A stretch of 64,000 nucleotides of DNA from Sequoia sempervirens (Eukaryota > Streptophyta > Pinopsida > Cupressales > Cupressaceae): contig VDFB02270651.1 in assembly GCA_007258455.2 (NCBI GenBank), forward strand, positions 495,388,320 through 495,452,319, given 5' to 3'. The position numbers and the translations under genes were made by a program. Under the pieces are notes generated by a model, which was not told where the DNA came from, ran no database searches, and was given only the letters and a program-made list of their open reading frames with translations. This document shows, piece after piece, positions 48,083 through 58,618 of this stretch (the first letter of the stretch is position 1; each line of letters opens with the position of its first letter).

Positions 48083-48680
48083 TTGGCTTCCAATTTTGCT
48101 TCCATGTTTGTTCCCATTGTTGCTTCTAGTTTCACTCCCAGTCGTGCTTCCTATTTTGCTTCTGGTATGACGTCAAAAATAGCTTCTTTTTTGGCTTCCT
48201 AATTGATGCCAAGTTTTGCTTCCATTATGGCTTCCTTTGTTGCTTCCATTTTTTCTTCCATTATGACATCCTTTTTTGCTTCCAGTTTGGCTTCCAATTT
48301 TGCTTCTAGTTTTGCTTCTTGTGTTGCTTCCAGTTTTGCTTCCCGTTTTGCTTCCAGGTTTGCTTCCATTTTTTCTTCCATTTTTGCTTCCAATTTTGCT
48401 TCCAATTTTGCTTCTGATATAACGTTGCTTGTTGCATCTAGCTTTGCTTCCATTTTTGCATTTTTGTTGCTTCTAATATGGCTTCTATTATTGCATCTAT
48501 TGTTGCTTCTAAAATTGCTTCCATTATTACTTCTTTGTTTGCTACTTGAATTGCTTATGTTTTTGCTTCCTAGATAACGCCAATTTTTGCTTCCAAGATT
48601 GCTTCTGGTTTGCTTCTAGTTTGGCTTCCATTGTTGCTTCCTTTTTTGCTTCTAAAAATGCTTCTTGTTTTGCTTCCATT
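48083..48680. repeat. Array of a 12-bp word (GCTTCCATTTTT-like)
   Basis: About 50 imperfect copies of TTTGCTTCCANT in direct orientation. It sits just inside the CACTA terminus, where other CACTA elements carry short repeats bound by the TNPA-type protein. Between 47890 and 48083 related longer words occur (TTTAGCGTCAG, TTTGGCACC). The frames across it (Phe-Ala-Ser repeats on plus, Glu-Ala-Lys-Leu repeats on minus) are by-products of the 12-bp period. Confidence 0.9.
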
Positions 48681-48689
48681 TATTAATTT

Positions 48690-50073
48690 AATATGTTTTA
48701 TTTCAATTTAACTAGTTAAATATATCATGTCTCTTAAATAACTCATATGATTATAGAGTAAGTAATTTAATTATTTAATTCATATGATTAAATAACAAGA
48801 TAATTATTATAACATGATCATCATCTATAATTAAATATTGGCTTACAATTTTTGGCCAAACTAGACACTGAACTAATTTTTTCTAATTAAATCTTCACTT
48901 TCAGGCACCTATAGTGGCTAAACCGTGAGGAATTTGAAGATGATGCAAACTAGTGGTTTGTGAAATTTTGTCTGTAGATTCTAAATTTTTTTTTTTTCAA
49001 AATTTTTGGAATCAGATTGCACTTCTTTTTCCATCTCCTTGAAAAACTAGTTTTTTTAGTAAACACCATTTTTAAGGAGTGACTCACCGTATAACACATC
49101 TTTTTTTCCATGAAGGATAAAAAAAAAAAAAAATCGAATTTAGATTTGTAACTATGATATCTAGTGCTTCCAATTGGTATCATAGTGTTTTATTGAATAT
49201 TTTTTCCTTAATCAAGTTTTGAATTCAAACCAATTACAATTCAGAAATAGGTGGACTATATAACACAACTTTGTTTGTATGTATCGAAATTCAATTTTTT
49301 TTGTTGGATCAAGGACTTCAATATCTAGTGCAATCTATATGATCATGAATGTCACTGGCTACTACCAGCAACTGCCTCATCATCATCATCACCACCACCA
49401 TCATCACTGTCATCTTGATCTTCTAGAAGACCTGTGTTCTGCACAAAAACATTTAAAATGAAAAGTTACTATTTATTTCCTGCAATAATTTATTTTTATG
49501 TTATATATCTAATATTACAACGTATGAGGGGAAACCATAATCACATTACATCATATCAAAGTGCACATACCATAATAAAATTTCAAAAAACTTATAGCTA
49601 ATATGTCATTCCAATGATGTAAAACATGCAACAATTATAATAAACGTTAATAAAGATCATAAAAAATTTGTTATACAATTTAACTATCAAATGTAAATTC
49701 TATTACATAACCTTAAGTGCCAACCCTCTACATTTTGTGCTATATATGATTATGTTTGCCTCAAATATCCTTTGAGAGTTAACTGGTCTACATATCTTCT
49801 TCTCCTATATTTCAGAAATGGATATTTTTCTAGGACATTTTGGCACTGTAATATGCTTCAAAGGTTCTTTGAGAATTAACTAGTCTATATGTCCCCGTAT
49901 TTGAGAGTTAACATTTATGGTTTAGTCTTCTATTTGATAGCAAGCTATGGCATGCAACAATACTTGAGCATACAAAGAATAGTTCTTCAGGAAATTTTGT
50001 ACTTTGATTATACTATTTTTAAGTGACCTTTTCATGTATATAATCATATCATGTTCATGTATGTTAATATAAG
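48690..50073. other. No recognisable gene; one CAT/CAC simple repeat
   Basis: A (CAT)n/(CAC)n run at about 49377-49413 makes a spurious poly-His frame. Otherwise nothing is seen. Confidence 0.55.
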
Positions 50074-52214
50074 GAAGCTATGGAGGTAGTTCAAAGAGAT
50101 GGCCCTGAACTTTTGCCTCATCTTACAAAGTTTGCAGGAACAAGAATAGGGATCGAATTTTGAGAGTCTGGTTTAAGTTTGAATTTAAGAAATGACAAAA
50201 TTGTGAAGGCTGGAATGGCTTTTAATGTATCACTTGGGTTTCAGAATTTGCAGTTGCAGACTGGTAACCCCAAAACATAGAATTCTTAATTGCTCCTTGT
50301 TGACACTGTGGTTGTTAAGGATAAAGGGCCTAAAAAATGCAACTAGGGTTAGCTCCAAAGTATACACTAATGTTGCATACTCATTTAACGATGATGATGA
50401 AGATGAGGAAGTGAAAAAAAAACCCAAGGCTGGCGTAAATGGAGGAGAATCAAGCATCTCCAAGGCAACCTTACGATCTGATAATCAGGAGATGACTAAA
50501 GAAGAGCAGCGCCGGCAATACCAAGCAGAACTTGCAAGGAAAAAGAATGAGGAGACTGCAAGAAGATTGGCTGCAAGGGGGAATTGGTACAAGAGATGGA
50601 CATGGCTCTTCCAAGCCATCCACTGAGATGGTTTCCTACAAAAATGTGGATGATATCCACATTTCTAGAGAGCTCATGATTCAGGTTGATACAAAAAATG
50701 ATGTTGTTCTGGTACCCATATATGGCATCATGGTTCCATTTCATGTAGCCACCATCAAGAGTGTTACAAGCCAACAATATGGAGCGAATTCTTATATAAG
50801 GATAATTTTCAATGTTCTAAGTACCAGCTTTAATGTCAACTACATGCCAACATTGAAATTCCCTAGCAATAATTATGTTAAGGAAATTTCCTTTAGATCC
50901 AAAGATTCAAAGCACATCAACTATGTGGTACAAATGATTAAATCCCACAGATGATGTGTAGCAATGAAAGAGTTTGAAAAGGCAGAGAGAGCTACACTGG
51001 TGAGTCAAGAGAAACTTCAGCTTTAAAAAACAAAGCCAATTAGGCTGGCAGACTTGTGGATCAGGCCAACATTTGGTGGAAGAGGAAGAAAGATGACTGG
51101 AACTCTAGAGGCACACCATAATGGATTTCGGTATTTAACCATGAGAGTAGAAGAGAGATTTGATATCATGTATCAAAACATTAAGCATGCATTCTTCCAA
51201 CCAGCAGAGAAGGAGATGATTAATTTGCTTCATTTTCATTTGCATAACCATATCATGGTGGGAACCAAGAAGACCAAGGATGTCCATTTTTATGTTGAGG
51301 TAATGGATGTGGTCCAAACTTTAGGAGGGGCAAGAAGGTAAATGTATGATCCTGATGAAATTGAGGAAGAACAGCAAGAGAGGGATAGGAAAAATAAAAT
51401 CAATGCAAAGTTTCAAGGATTTGTCAAGCGAGTAAGAGAGCTATGGGAGCAGCCTCATCTAAAATATTTTGAATTAGAGATTGATATACCATTTAGAGAG
51501 CTTGGTTTTCATGGAGTTCCTTTCAAATCCTCTGCTTTTATTGTTCCTACAGTAACCTATTTGGTAGAGTTGGTGGAATTACCTTTCTTAGTAATCACTA
51601 TTAGTGAGATTGAGATTGTTAACCTTGAGAGAGTAGGACTAGGGAAAAAGGAATTTGATATGGCTATTGTTTTCAAATACTTCAAGCTGGATGTACTCTG
51701 CATTAATGCCATTCCTCAATCTTCGCTTGATTGCATCAAGGAATGGCTAAACTCCATGGATATAAAGTATTATGAAAGCATAATGAATTTGAACCGATGA
51801 CCAATTTTGAAGACTATTATTGATGATCTAGATAAATTTATTAAAGATGGTGGTTGGGAATTTTTGAATATGGAATCTAGTGATTCTGATTTTGATAATT
51901 TAGAAGAGTTAGATCAAGGATATGAACCCTCTGATGTAGAAGAGGAATTAGAATCAGATGAGGAAGGTTCAAAAGATGAATCTCTTGTGGAGTTAGATGA
52001 GGACGAAGAAGAAGAAGAAGATTTTGAAGAGGAGGAAGGTGAAACATGGGATGAATTAGAATCTGAAACCATAAATGTAGATAAGGAAAAAGGAGACGAG
52101 TGTGACAGTGAAGAGGAAAGGTGGCGATGAAAGGTAAAAGCTATAGGGAAGTCTTGGGCACCTAATAATAGATATTCAAGAGGAATGCCTACCAAGAGGC
52201 ATAAAGTCAAATGA
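50074..52214 (+). pseudogene. SPT16: SPT16 (FACT complex large subunit), 5'-truncated copy
   Basis: SPT16 pairs with SSRP1 to form FACT, the histone chaperone that moves H2A-H2B aside during transcription. This copy begins with EAMEVVQRDGPELLPHLTK, the end of the aminopeptidase-like domain, directly after an AG. It continues through the middle domain (SKATLRSDNQEMTKEEQRRQ, ISFRSKDSKHI, GTLEAHHNGFRY, NIKHAFFQPAEKEMINLLHF, DVVQTLGGARR, DPDEIEEEQQERDRKNKIN), the GFHGVPFKSSAFIVPT and NLERVGLGKKEFDMAIVF blocks, and the acidic C-tail (EPSDVEEELESDEE), ending RHKVK-stop at 52214. The N-terminal third is absent. It has at least two frameshifts (near 50320 and 50590) and several stops (e.g. 50160, 50953, 51339, 51798, 52128), mostly TGA where Arg or Trp is expected. 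No intron is evident within it. Confidence 0.95.
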
Positions 52215-53125
52215 ATTGAGTTCATCTGTATCCTTCTACTATTTATTCATGCACATAAACGGTTCAAATGTTTATGCAAATGATGCATATATGTTAACTT
52301 GATCCATGTTGTTACTTTAGTAGTTTGAATTCTATGACAACCAGCCATTAGGCCATTGTGTGCGAGAGCACGTTTGTGTTTTTAGTTAGCTTTTTTGGGT
52401 AAATCTACTGGGTGTTAAGGACATTCCATTTATCTTTTTAATGTTAAGAAGTCTAGTATTACATGCTTCTCTATGTTGATCAAATTAGGTTGTAGGGTTT
52501 TTACTATTGATTTCTTTATTTATGGAGTTTTTTTAACTTGGAAGACATGAATTTACTGCCTTTTTAAAATTAGATGGACAAATTGAGTGGCTGGTTAGCT
52601 ACGCCAAGTGATGTATATTACAAGGATGTGTTAGATCTATATATAGGATGCATACCAAGATAAATAAAAACATTCTTACATGTTAAAAGAATGGCAGCAT
52701 CGTGAGGAAGGATGGAAAAGATGCATGTGGACCACTTAGTAGAATGGCAACATGAATTCAAGGAAGCACTCCTTGAGATACCATGTTTGAGAGAAAAGAA
52801 GATAAATCAAATCAACATGGGACTAAGTTACTCAAATGATACAACTCATAACTTAAATGAGGACACAAGAGATATTAAAAGACCATGGTCATTAATTAAA
52901 AGATGCAATGAAAATGAGGCATGAATGTCACCCACCGCCCTTTAAGGAAAACAATATTTTTTTCCTCAACATGAAATAATGGGACAATTGAGTGGGATCT
53001 AAGGCCAACTGAGAAGAACTTTAGAACTCATCCTACGCATCAATAAACAACTCAAAACAAGAAATACAAATTGACATATTAACACAACAATATCCAACTA
53101 AGTTATTGAAAGTCAACTATTGATA
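52215..53125. other. No recognisable gene
   Basis: A 70-codon frame (52712-52924) has no known motif. The first few hundred bases may be the SPT16 3' untranslated region. Confidence 0.5.
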
Positions 53126-53129
53126 CCTC

Positions 53130-55663
53130 ATTCTCCATCCAGATTACAAAATCGGCCCACTTTTTGCTTTGTAACTTTTCCTTTTCAAATTGCTTTGAAT
53201 TCCGGCCATATTTCTCCTCTTGTCAAAACATGGCACATGGACTAGTGAAACTAATTAATATGCAATCATTTACTTTCTCCTAGGAAATAAAAAAAATATC
53301 ATTTAACATATTAAATATACTTACAAATGTACAGATCAAGGCCTGTAAACCTTTCTGGCCACTGTGATGTGTGGCACGAAGCTTTTCAAGCCTAGCCTTG
53401 GAGGCCTTGTCCTGCAACATATAATAATTCAATTTAACTATGCACAAATAAAATTTAAAAATTGTTTAATAAATTTGATATATAATCTTATGAGAAAATT
53501 CATATACCTGTGTACTCTCCTCACCGGACTTCCCTTGTGCATCAGACTTCTCATATGCTTTTAAAATCTCTTTCCATACTTTCACACTTACATCAATTGG
53601 CCTTTTTTTGAGCCTTAGCTCGAGAGGGAGTTTTTTTATCTTCTTTGTTTGGTTGTACCGAAATCTCTTGCAATTTTGAGACATTTGTAGCTTTATCTTC
53701 TTTATAGACCAACCTGTACCAAATTCAGTCTCCATGTCATGGGTAACTACTTTTTGTAGGTGCATGGGTATCTTTGAGAATGGAAAATGTAGATGGTCTT
53801 TGAATCGTTGAAGGCATGATTCATTTAACCTATTCACAAATTTTTTTCTAGCATCTATCATTCAGACTTCCCCTGAAACCACATCGTATTCTATCTTGGT
53901 ATCATAGCTACCAATGCAAGATGAAAAACATGGCGTGGTGGAAGAAGTTTGTGTCCCAAGAGTGGATGGGACATTGGAAGTCTCTGGTCCCTGTTCCACA
54001 TTCCTAGAGTTTATTGTTATTGATTTCCTCCTGGATCTTTTGCTCGATTCAGGATTGCTTGGGGAATCAATTGATTCCCTTTGACACGGTTGATTTCGTT
54101 GCAATGTTTGAGGGGCTTCACTAGATCGTTTTTCTATGTATCTAGCAATCATTTTCAAGTCCATAAAATCCAATTTGTTCACTGCCTCTACCCCCAATAT
54201 GGAAGCCAATGCCTCTTTATCTTTGTCAGTCTCATGTCCCTATATATATATATATAAGAAATTTATTCTTTTAAATTTAAAAATAAAAAACTAAAAACTA
54301 AAAATGAAAGAAACAATGGAAACATTTACAAATATATAAATTGACACTAAATTACCTCATTGTGGACAGAGTCTACTCCCTTTTCTCTCTTCCCTCTATT
54401 GCTTGACATTTTGAGGCAACCTAGGGAAAATTATTTTCTTCCATTCTATGGAGGAAAACAAAGTGCACACTGTCAGGTATGAAATTTTTCATCCAGTTTG
54501 TGGTATAAAATTTTTGTTATGTGGCATGAAAGCAAGCCACCAATCAAATAAATTAAAATAAATTGGCGATTTAAAAGAAACGAGCGATTAACGAGCAAGT
54601 TTTACCTTGAATGATTCTCTTTCTGGATTTAAATGCTTATGAATCAATTACTACCTTGGGAGGGAATCTATAGTTTAATGGGAAAATGTAACAACCCTAA
54701 AGGGCCAACAAATGATCAAACCCTATTAAAACAAATTTGTAGGGAAAACATATTTGAAAGGATATAAATATATGCAAAATGAAACAAATGTATTGTAAAA
54801 AAATCAACTCTTGTGCACTTGTATAGAATCTTAATCTTTGGGGGATAAAAAGGGTGTGGAGTGTGGTTTTATTGAGAGTTATCACAGATAGGTCCCATGC
54901 TCGAGTCACATTCATTGATTAGAAATAAAATGAAAGTGTGCGCACAATCAATTAAAAACCACAAGCTCATTGTTCTGTAAAAGAATAAGTGAAAATTAGT
55001 AATAGATAATTTAAGCCTGAAGGTCTCACAAATGTGAGGAAATAATCTATTATTCAGCTATTGTCTCAAAATCCCTATCTCCTCATATTGTCTCGACCAA
55101 CCTCTATTCCCACGGGACCTGGCTACAGTGGGGTGGATGTAGTTTAATGATTTGTCTTGAAAGCACTCGACTACTTTTTTAGAAAGGAAGTGAGAAAGTT
55201 GTCTTTAGAGAAAGGTATGGAAGGAAGGTTTGAGAAATTGAACCAGAATCTAAAAGCTTGGGATGGGAATGATAAGCGAACCGAGGCATTGGGGTTTCAA
55301 AAATGCATTCACTGCTCTCGGATGTGGAGGAAAGAATGCAATGTCTACAATTTTACCCTCCTCATTTGCAACCACATGATACTTGAACGATTCACTTATA
55401 AACAAAATAATATTCACAACCCTTTCTTCACAATCCTCTCCATTTAATCGAAAAAAAAAATTGTGGGTACGAAAAAAACAAATTGTAACCTTACCTATGG
55501 TGTCGCAAACTAAATCGAATTTCTGATCTACTTGCTTGTAGCCCTCCTTCGTGTCGTTTTTCCCTTTTTTCTCCTCTCTTCCTTCGCATGGAATTTTTCT
55601 CCTATCATCTCTTCCTTGACATAGGAAGTTTTTAACTTTTGTTTTTGATTCATTAGTTGACAT
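53130..55663 (-). pseudogene. CACTA accessory protein gene (Ptta/En/Spm type), six exons
   Basis: A consistent minus-strand gene model. Exon 1 is 55663-55495 (starts MSTNESKTKVKNF, donor GTAAG); exon 2 54420-54356 (TIGCLKMSSNRGKRE joins in phase); exon 3 54239-53508; exon 4 53411-53325; exon 5 from 53279 to about 53130. All introns have GT-AG ends and phases fit. Exons 3-4 read KMIARYIEKRSSEAP, FVNRLNESCLQRF, VWKEILKAYEKSD and KASKARLEKLRATHHSGQKG; the last is the conserved R/K-H-x-x-G-x-K core of plant Ptta/En/Spm transposase-like proteins, the TNPA-like partner of TNP2. In-frame TGA codons at 53862 (CGA expected) and in exon 5 break it. A sixth exon may follow below 53130; I count only five with support plus this uncertain end. 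Confidence 0.75.
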
Positions 55664-56370
55664 AGTTAACGCTGACTTTAGCGCTAACTTTTAGCCCTAA
55701 ATGTGATTTGTTTGGGGTGCCAAAGGTGGCACAAAGTGCGCCTAATTTGGCGCCTAGCAGTGAAAAATGATGTATTTTTCTTGGAAGTTGATAAATAAAT
55801 TGATCCTAAATTGAATTTGTCTTCATATGTCCCAAGGGAGCAATCATGGTTCCCTATTTTATCTATTCCTTATCCCATATCAATTTTGTGGGTGCAAAAC
55901 TAATAGAGGTTAGATTTTTTAACTCAGAAATGACCCCTAAACTTTTAAATTTAAATTTAAATGGGCCCATGTTCACCCTATACAACTAGATGAGTCATCT
56001 AAAGTGTGAAATATGTCAAATTTCATGTTACAGATTTGTATAAAAGGGAAAACCCTAATTCATTACTATCATCTTAGATATAGGGCTTATTGGGGAATTA
56101 TGAAAAATCATCTATGAGAACTAAATCATTATCATGTGGCATTGGCATTGCATCAACATCCTATGTGTATTGCATGCTTCCTAGAGAGATTTGAGCTCTA
56201 GTTGTCAACATTTCACGTGTAAACTTTTTGTGAAGAGAAAAATGTTGCAATGTCCTATTTTGTTTTTCATAGTGTGTCTTAATGAAAAGCAAGTGTATTA
56301 ACAAGATAATTTCAACAATATTCTCTTGGTGCACAACTGTTATGTGACTATTGTCATTGTTGTGTATTAC
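55664..56370. promoter_or_regulatory. Divergent intergenic region between the two CACTA genes
   Basis: It separates the starts of the minus-strand accessory gene and the plus-strand transcription unit, so it should hold both promoters if both are real. At 55668-55765 it contains subterminal-like words (tttagcgctaac, ggtgccaaaggtggcac, gcgcctaatttggcgcc) resembling those at 47890-48060. No clear TATA box assigned. Confidence 0.4.
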
Positions 56371-57354
56371 AGGATCTAGAGGAGGCCATGGAGAGAGGAC
56401 ATGGATGACGTAGATCTACCAAATCACAGAGAGGAAAGTGGGTGGAAATAGATATGACAACAGAATCTGTAGATACAATAGAGGTAAGAAGAGAAAGCAA
56501 CCTCAACCAAAGGAGGAAGGTGTTTATGAATTCACAAATGCTACAACATAGAGGAGATAAAGTCATTTTTTTGTCCATGAGGCCTCTAAGGTCAAACTTA
56601 TTGGTTGAAAATGCACAAGAATGGTGATTAAATGTGATTCTATGATCAAGGGAAAAGTTTGAAATTTAGGATGGCCAAAACATGATACCAATATGACAAA
56701 TATATGACTAAAGTGAGGTTTTTTGTTGGATAGCATATTCGTTGAAATGATATAATTGGTGTACTAAACATTATTTACTATGTTGTGTATTATAGGGGTG
56801 AGATGAGGCCATGGCAACATATCGTGTCATATCAAATGAGGACACAACGGATGAAGCAGGACATCAAGTACTCAAATTTTGACTTAACTTAGGAAAAAAT
56901 GATCTGATGGAATTTTGTGATATGTCCATCTTTTTTCACAATATTATTGAAATTTATAATGTATTATCTAATCTTGGCATAAATTAATGCATGTTGTTGA
57001 TTATTTTAGATGGAGATTGGAGCAAATGCAGAGCCTAAGCATTCAACTAGCAAAAGAAGAAGATATGTACGTGGATGTGGACCTAAAACTATTAAATCAC
57101 GTAGAGGACAGTGGATGGAAGAGGATATGAAAATGGATCCTGCAGACACAAAAAATGATTGCACTAAACAAGAGGTTGTTCAGGACTATAGTACATGGGA
57201 TGAATACTTTGAGAAAATTGTTGTTTGTGGATGTTCTATATGTCGTGGAAAGAAACAATTCAAATGAGCAATTGTACAAAGACATTACATATATGATGAG
57301 CTTCCAGTCAGTAGTATGCCTCCTACAATTGATTCAAATCCAATAGGAATTGTG
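56371..57354 (+). pseudogene. Exons upstream of the SET-like module, unknown product
   Basis: Acceptor-like sites (attacag 56370, attatag near 56796, ttttag 57009) precede short frames. Two of the blocks, around 56365 and 56790, look like diverged duplicates (tgttgtgtattaYag...gaggccatgg). The last exon (57010-57354, donor GTAAGG) reads SKRRRYVRGCGPKTIKSRRG, a basic patch, then CGCSICRGKK with closely spaced cysteines, and has one TGA in frame at 57265. I do not recognise the protein. It splices in phase to the SET-like exon. Confidence 0.5.
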
Positions 57355-57456
57355 GTAAGGAATTTTCCAATTTGATATAAATAACATGTATACTTTGTTT
57401 AAACATTGTTTTATATTATTTAAATAACTAATTTTTTTCTTAATGGATACTTGCAG

Positions 57457-58383
57457 GATAAATTTCTTGGTTTAAAGTTTCTTGGATCACCGACTTCCAG
57501 CCTAGAGGTAAATGATGATTTATCAGATGATACATATAAGAAAAATATGTGCAAATATACCAACTAGAAAGATGAGGAATTGATGAAAACAAGTAACAGA
57601 ACAAGAATTGGTTTAAAGATGCATAATTTGCTTAAAGACAGGGGGAAGGTGGACTACATACCCTATGAGAATGAATGTGATGGATATGATGACTTGCCCT
57701 TGAGTTTGAGATTAGTTTACAAAGAGACATTTGATCATCGACTATATTGTGCTTGGCCTAGTGATCAACAACTACCTAGAGTGTACGAGGTGTTTCAATT
57801 TTGGGGATACAACTACATGATATGATCCTCCAATATTCATGGTGTGAATCTAGGCCTCTTTATTGTCCAAAATGTACATGTGTGATCTAAACATAGAAAA
57901 AATTCAGAACAAACCACTAGGAGATTAATTCCATATTATGGTCCATCATATTACAGTGATAAATGGAGAGGGCTAGCAGAATATAAGCCTAGCATGTCAG
58001 CATATGGTCTAAATTTGAATATGTATACACATTGTCTCCAATTGGAAAGTGGAAAATAAATGAATAGAGGTCATCTTATGTATATAGATGGACGTGCATA
58101 CACACACAAAAATATTGTAGGATTTATAAATAGTAGTAAGGGAAGGGACCCTACTATAAGACCGAATTGTCAATTTGTTGAGGTTATAAATGATAAAGAT
58201 GGAGATATGGAAAGAGAGGTTGATAGATTGATAATGGTTGAGGATATTATGGACCTTACAATTTGGGATGAGTTATTGATTGATTACCCCTTCTTAAAAC
58301 ACACTCCTACGTGAAAGAAAAGGGAAGAACAAGGTCTCCCTAAGGATGTTCTTAAGGGCAGAAAACTAAAGAATAATAAATGA
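57457..58383 (+). pseudogene. SET-domain-like module upstream of TNP2
   Basis: One continuous frame after an acceptor (ttgcag, 57456), broken by four to five stops (57565 TAG, 57823 TGA, about 57880 TGA, 58057 TAA, 58312 TGA). It follows the order of a SET domain: HGVNLGLFIVQNV (GxGLFA block), IPYYGPSYYSDKWRGL, SMSAYGLNLN, MYIDGRAYTHKNIVGFINSS (family: IDxxxxGNxxRFINHS), RPNCQFVEV (PNCxxxx) and DELLIDYPF (EELxxDYxF). SET domains transfer methyl groups from S-adenosylmethionine to lysines, usually on histones. The His of NHS is Ser here. Whether it belongs to the transposon or is a captured host fragment is open; the match is by eye. Confidence 0.6.
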
Positions 58384-58618
58384 GTGTGGACTGATGTTTT
58401 ATAAACTATGTTGTCAAAACTTTGTTTTATTTAAATTATTGTATAAAAAAGGTAGTCTATAAAATAATGTTCCATTATTCAATTGATGTATATATGTTCA
58501 TACAATTTTTATTTTTTTATTTTTTAAGCCATATTTGATTATATTTCTTTGAAATTGATACATTTATGATTTATCCAATTATTGGAAAACATTAAATAAT
58601 GCTTGTGTTTGTTGATAG

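Noticed and set aside
48199..48577. Open frames with Phe-Ala-Ser repeats (plus) and Glu-Ala-Lys-Leu repeats (minus), the latter looking like a coiled coil
   Set aside because: The 12-bp DNA period is a multiple of three, so every frame gives a four-residue repeat; the array is non-coding CACTA subterminal DNA.
48908..48919. cacctatagtg as a possible right end of a short (1.06-kb) CACTA element
   Set aside because: It matches the left end only in CACTA, is followed by GCT not GTT, and the PPR array does not resume after it.
49279..49461. Frame with a poly-His run
   Set aside because: Produced by a CAT/CAC simple repeat; no other coding sign.
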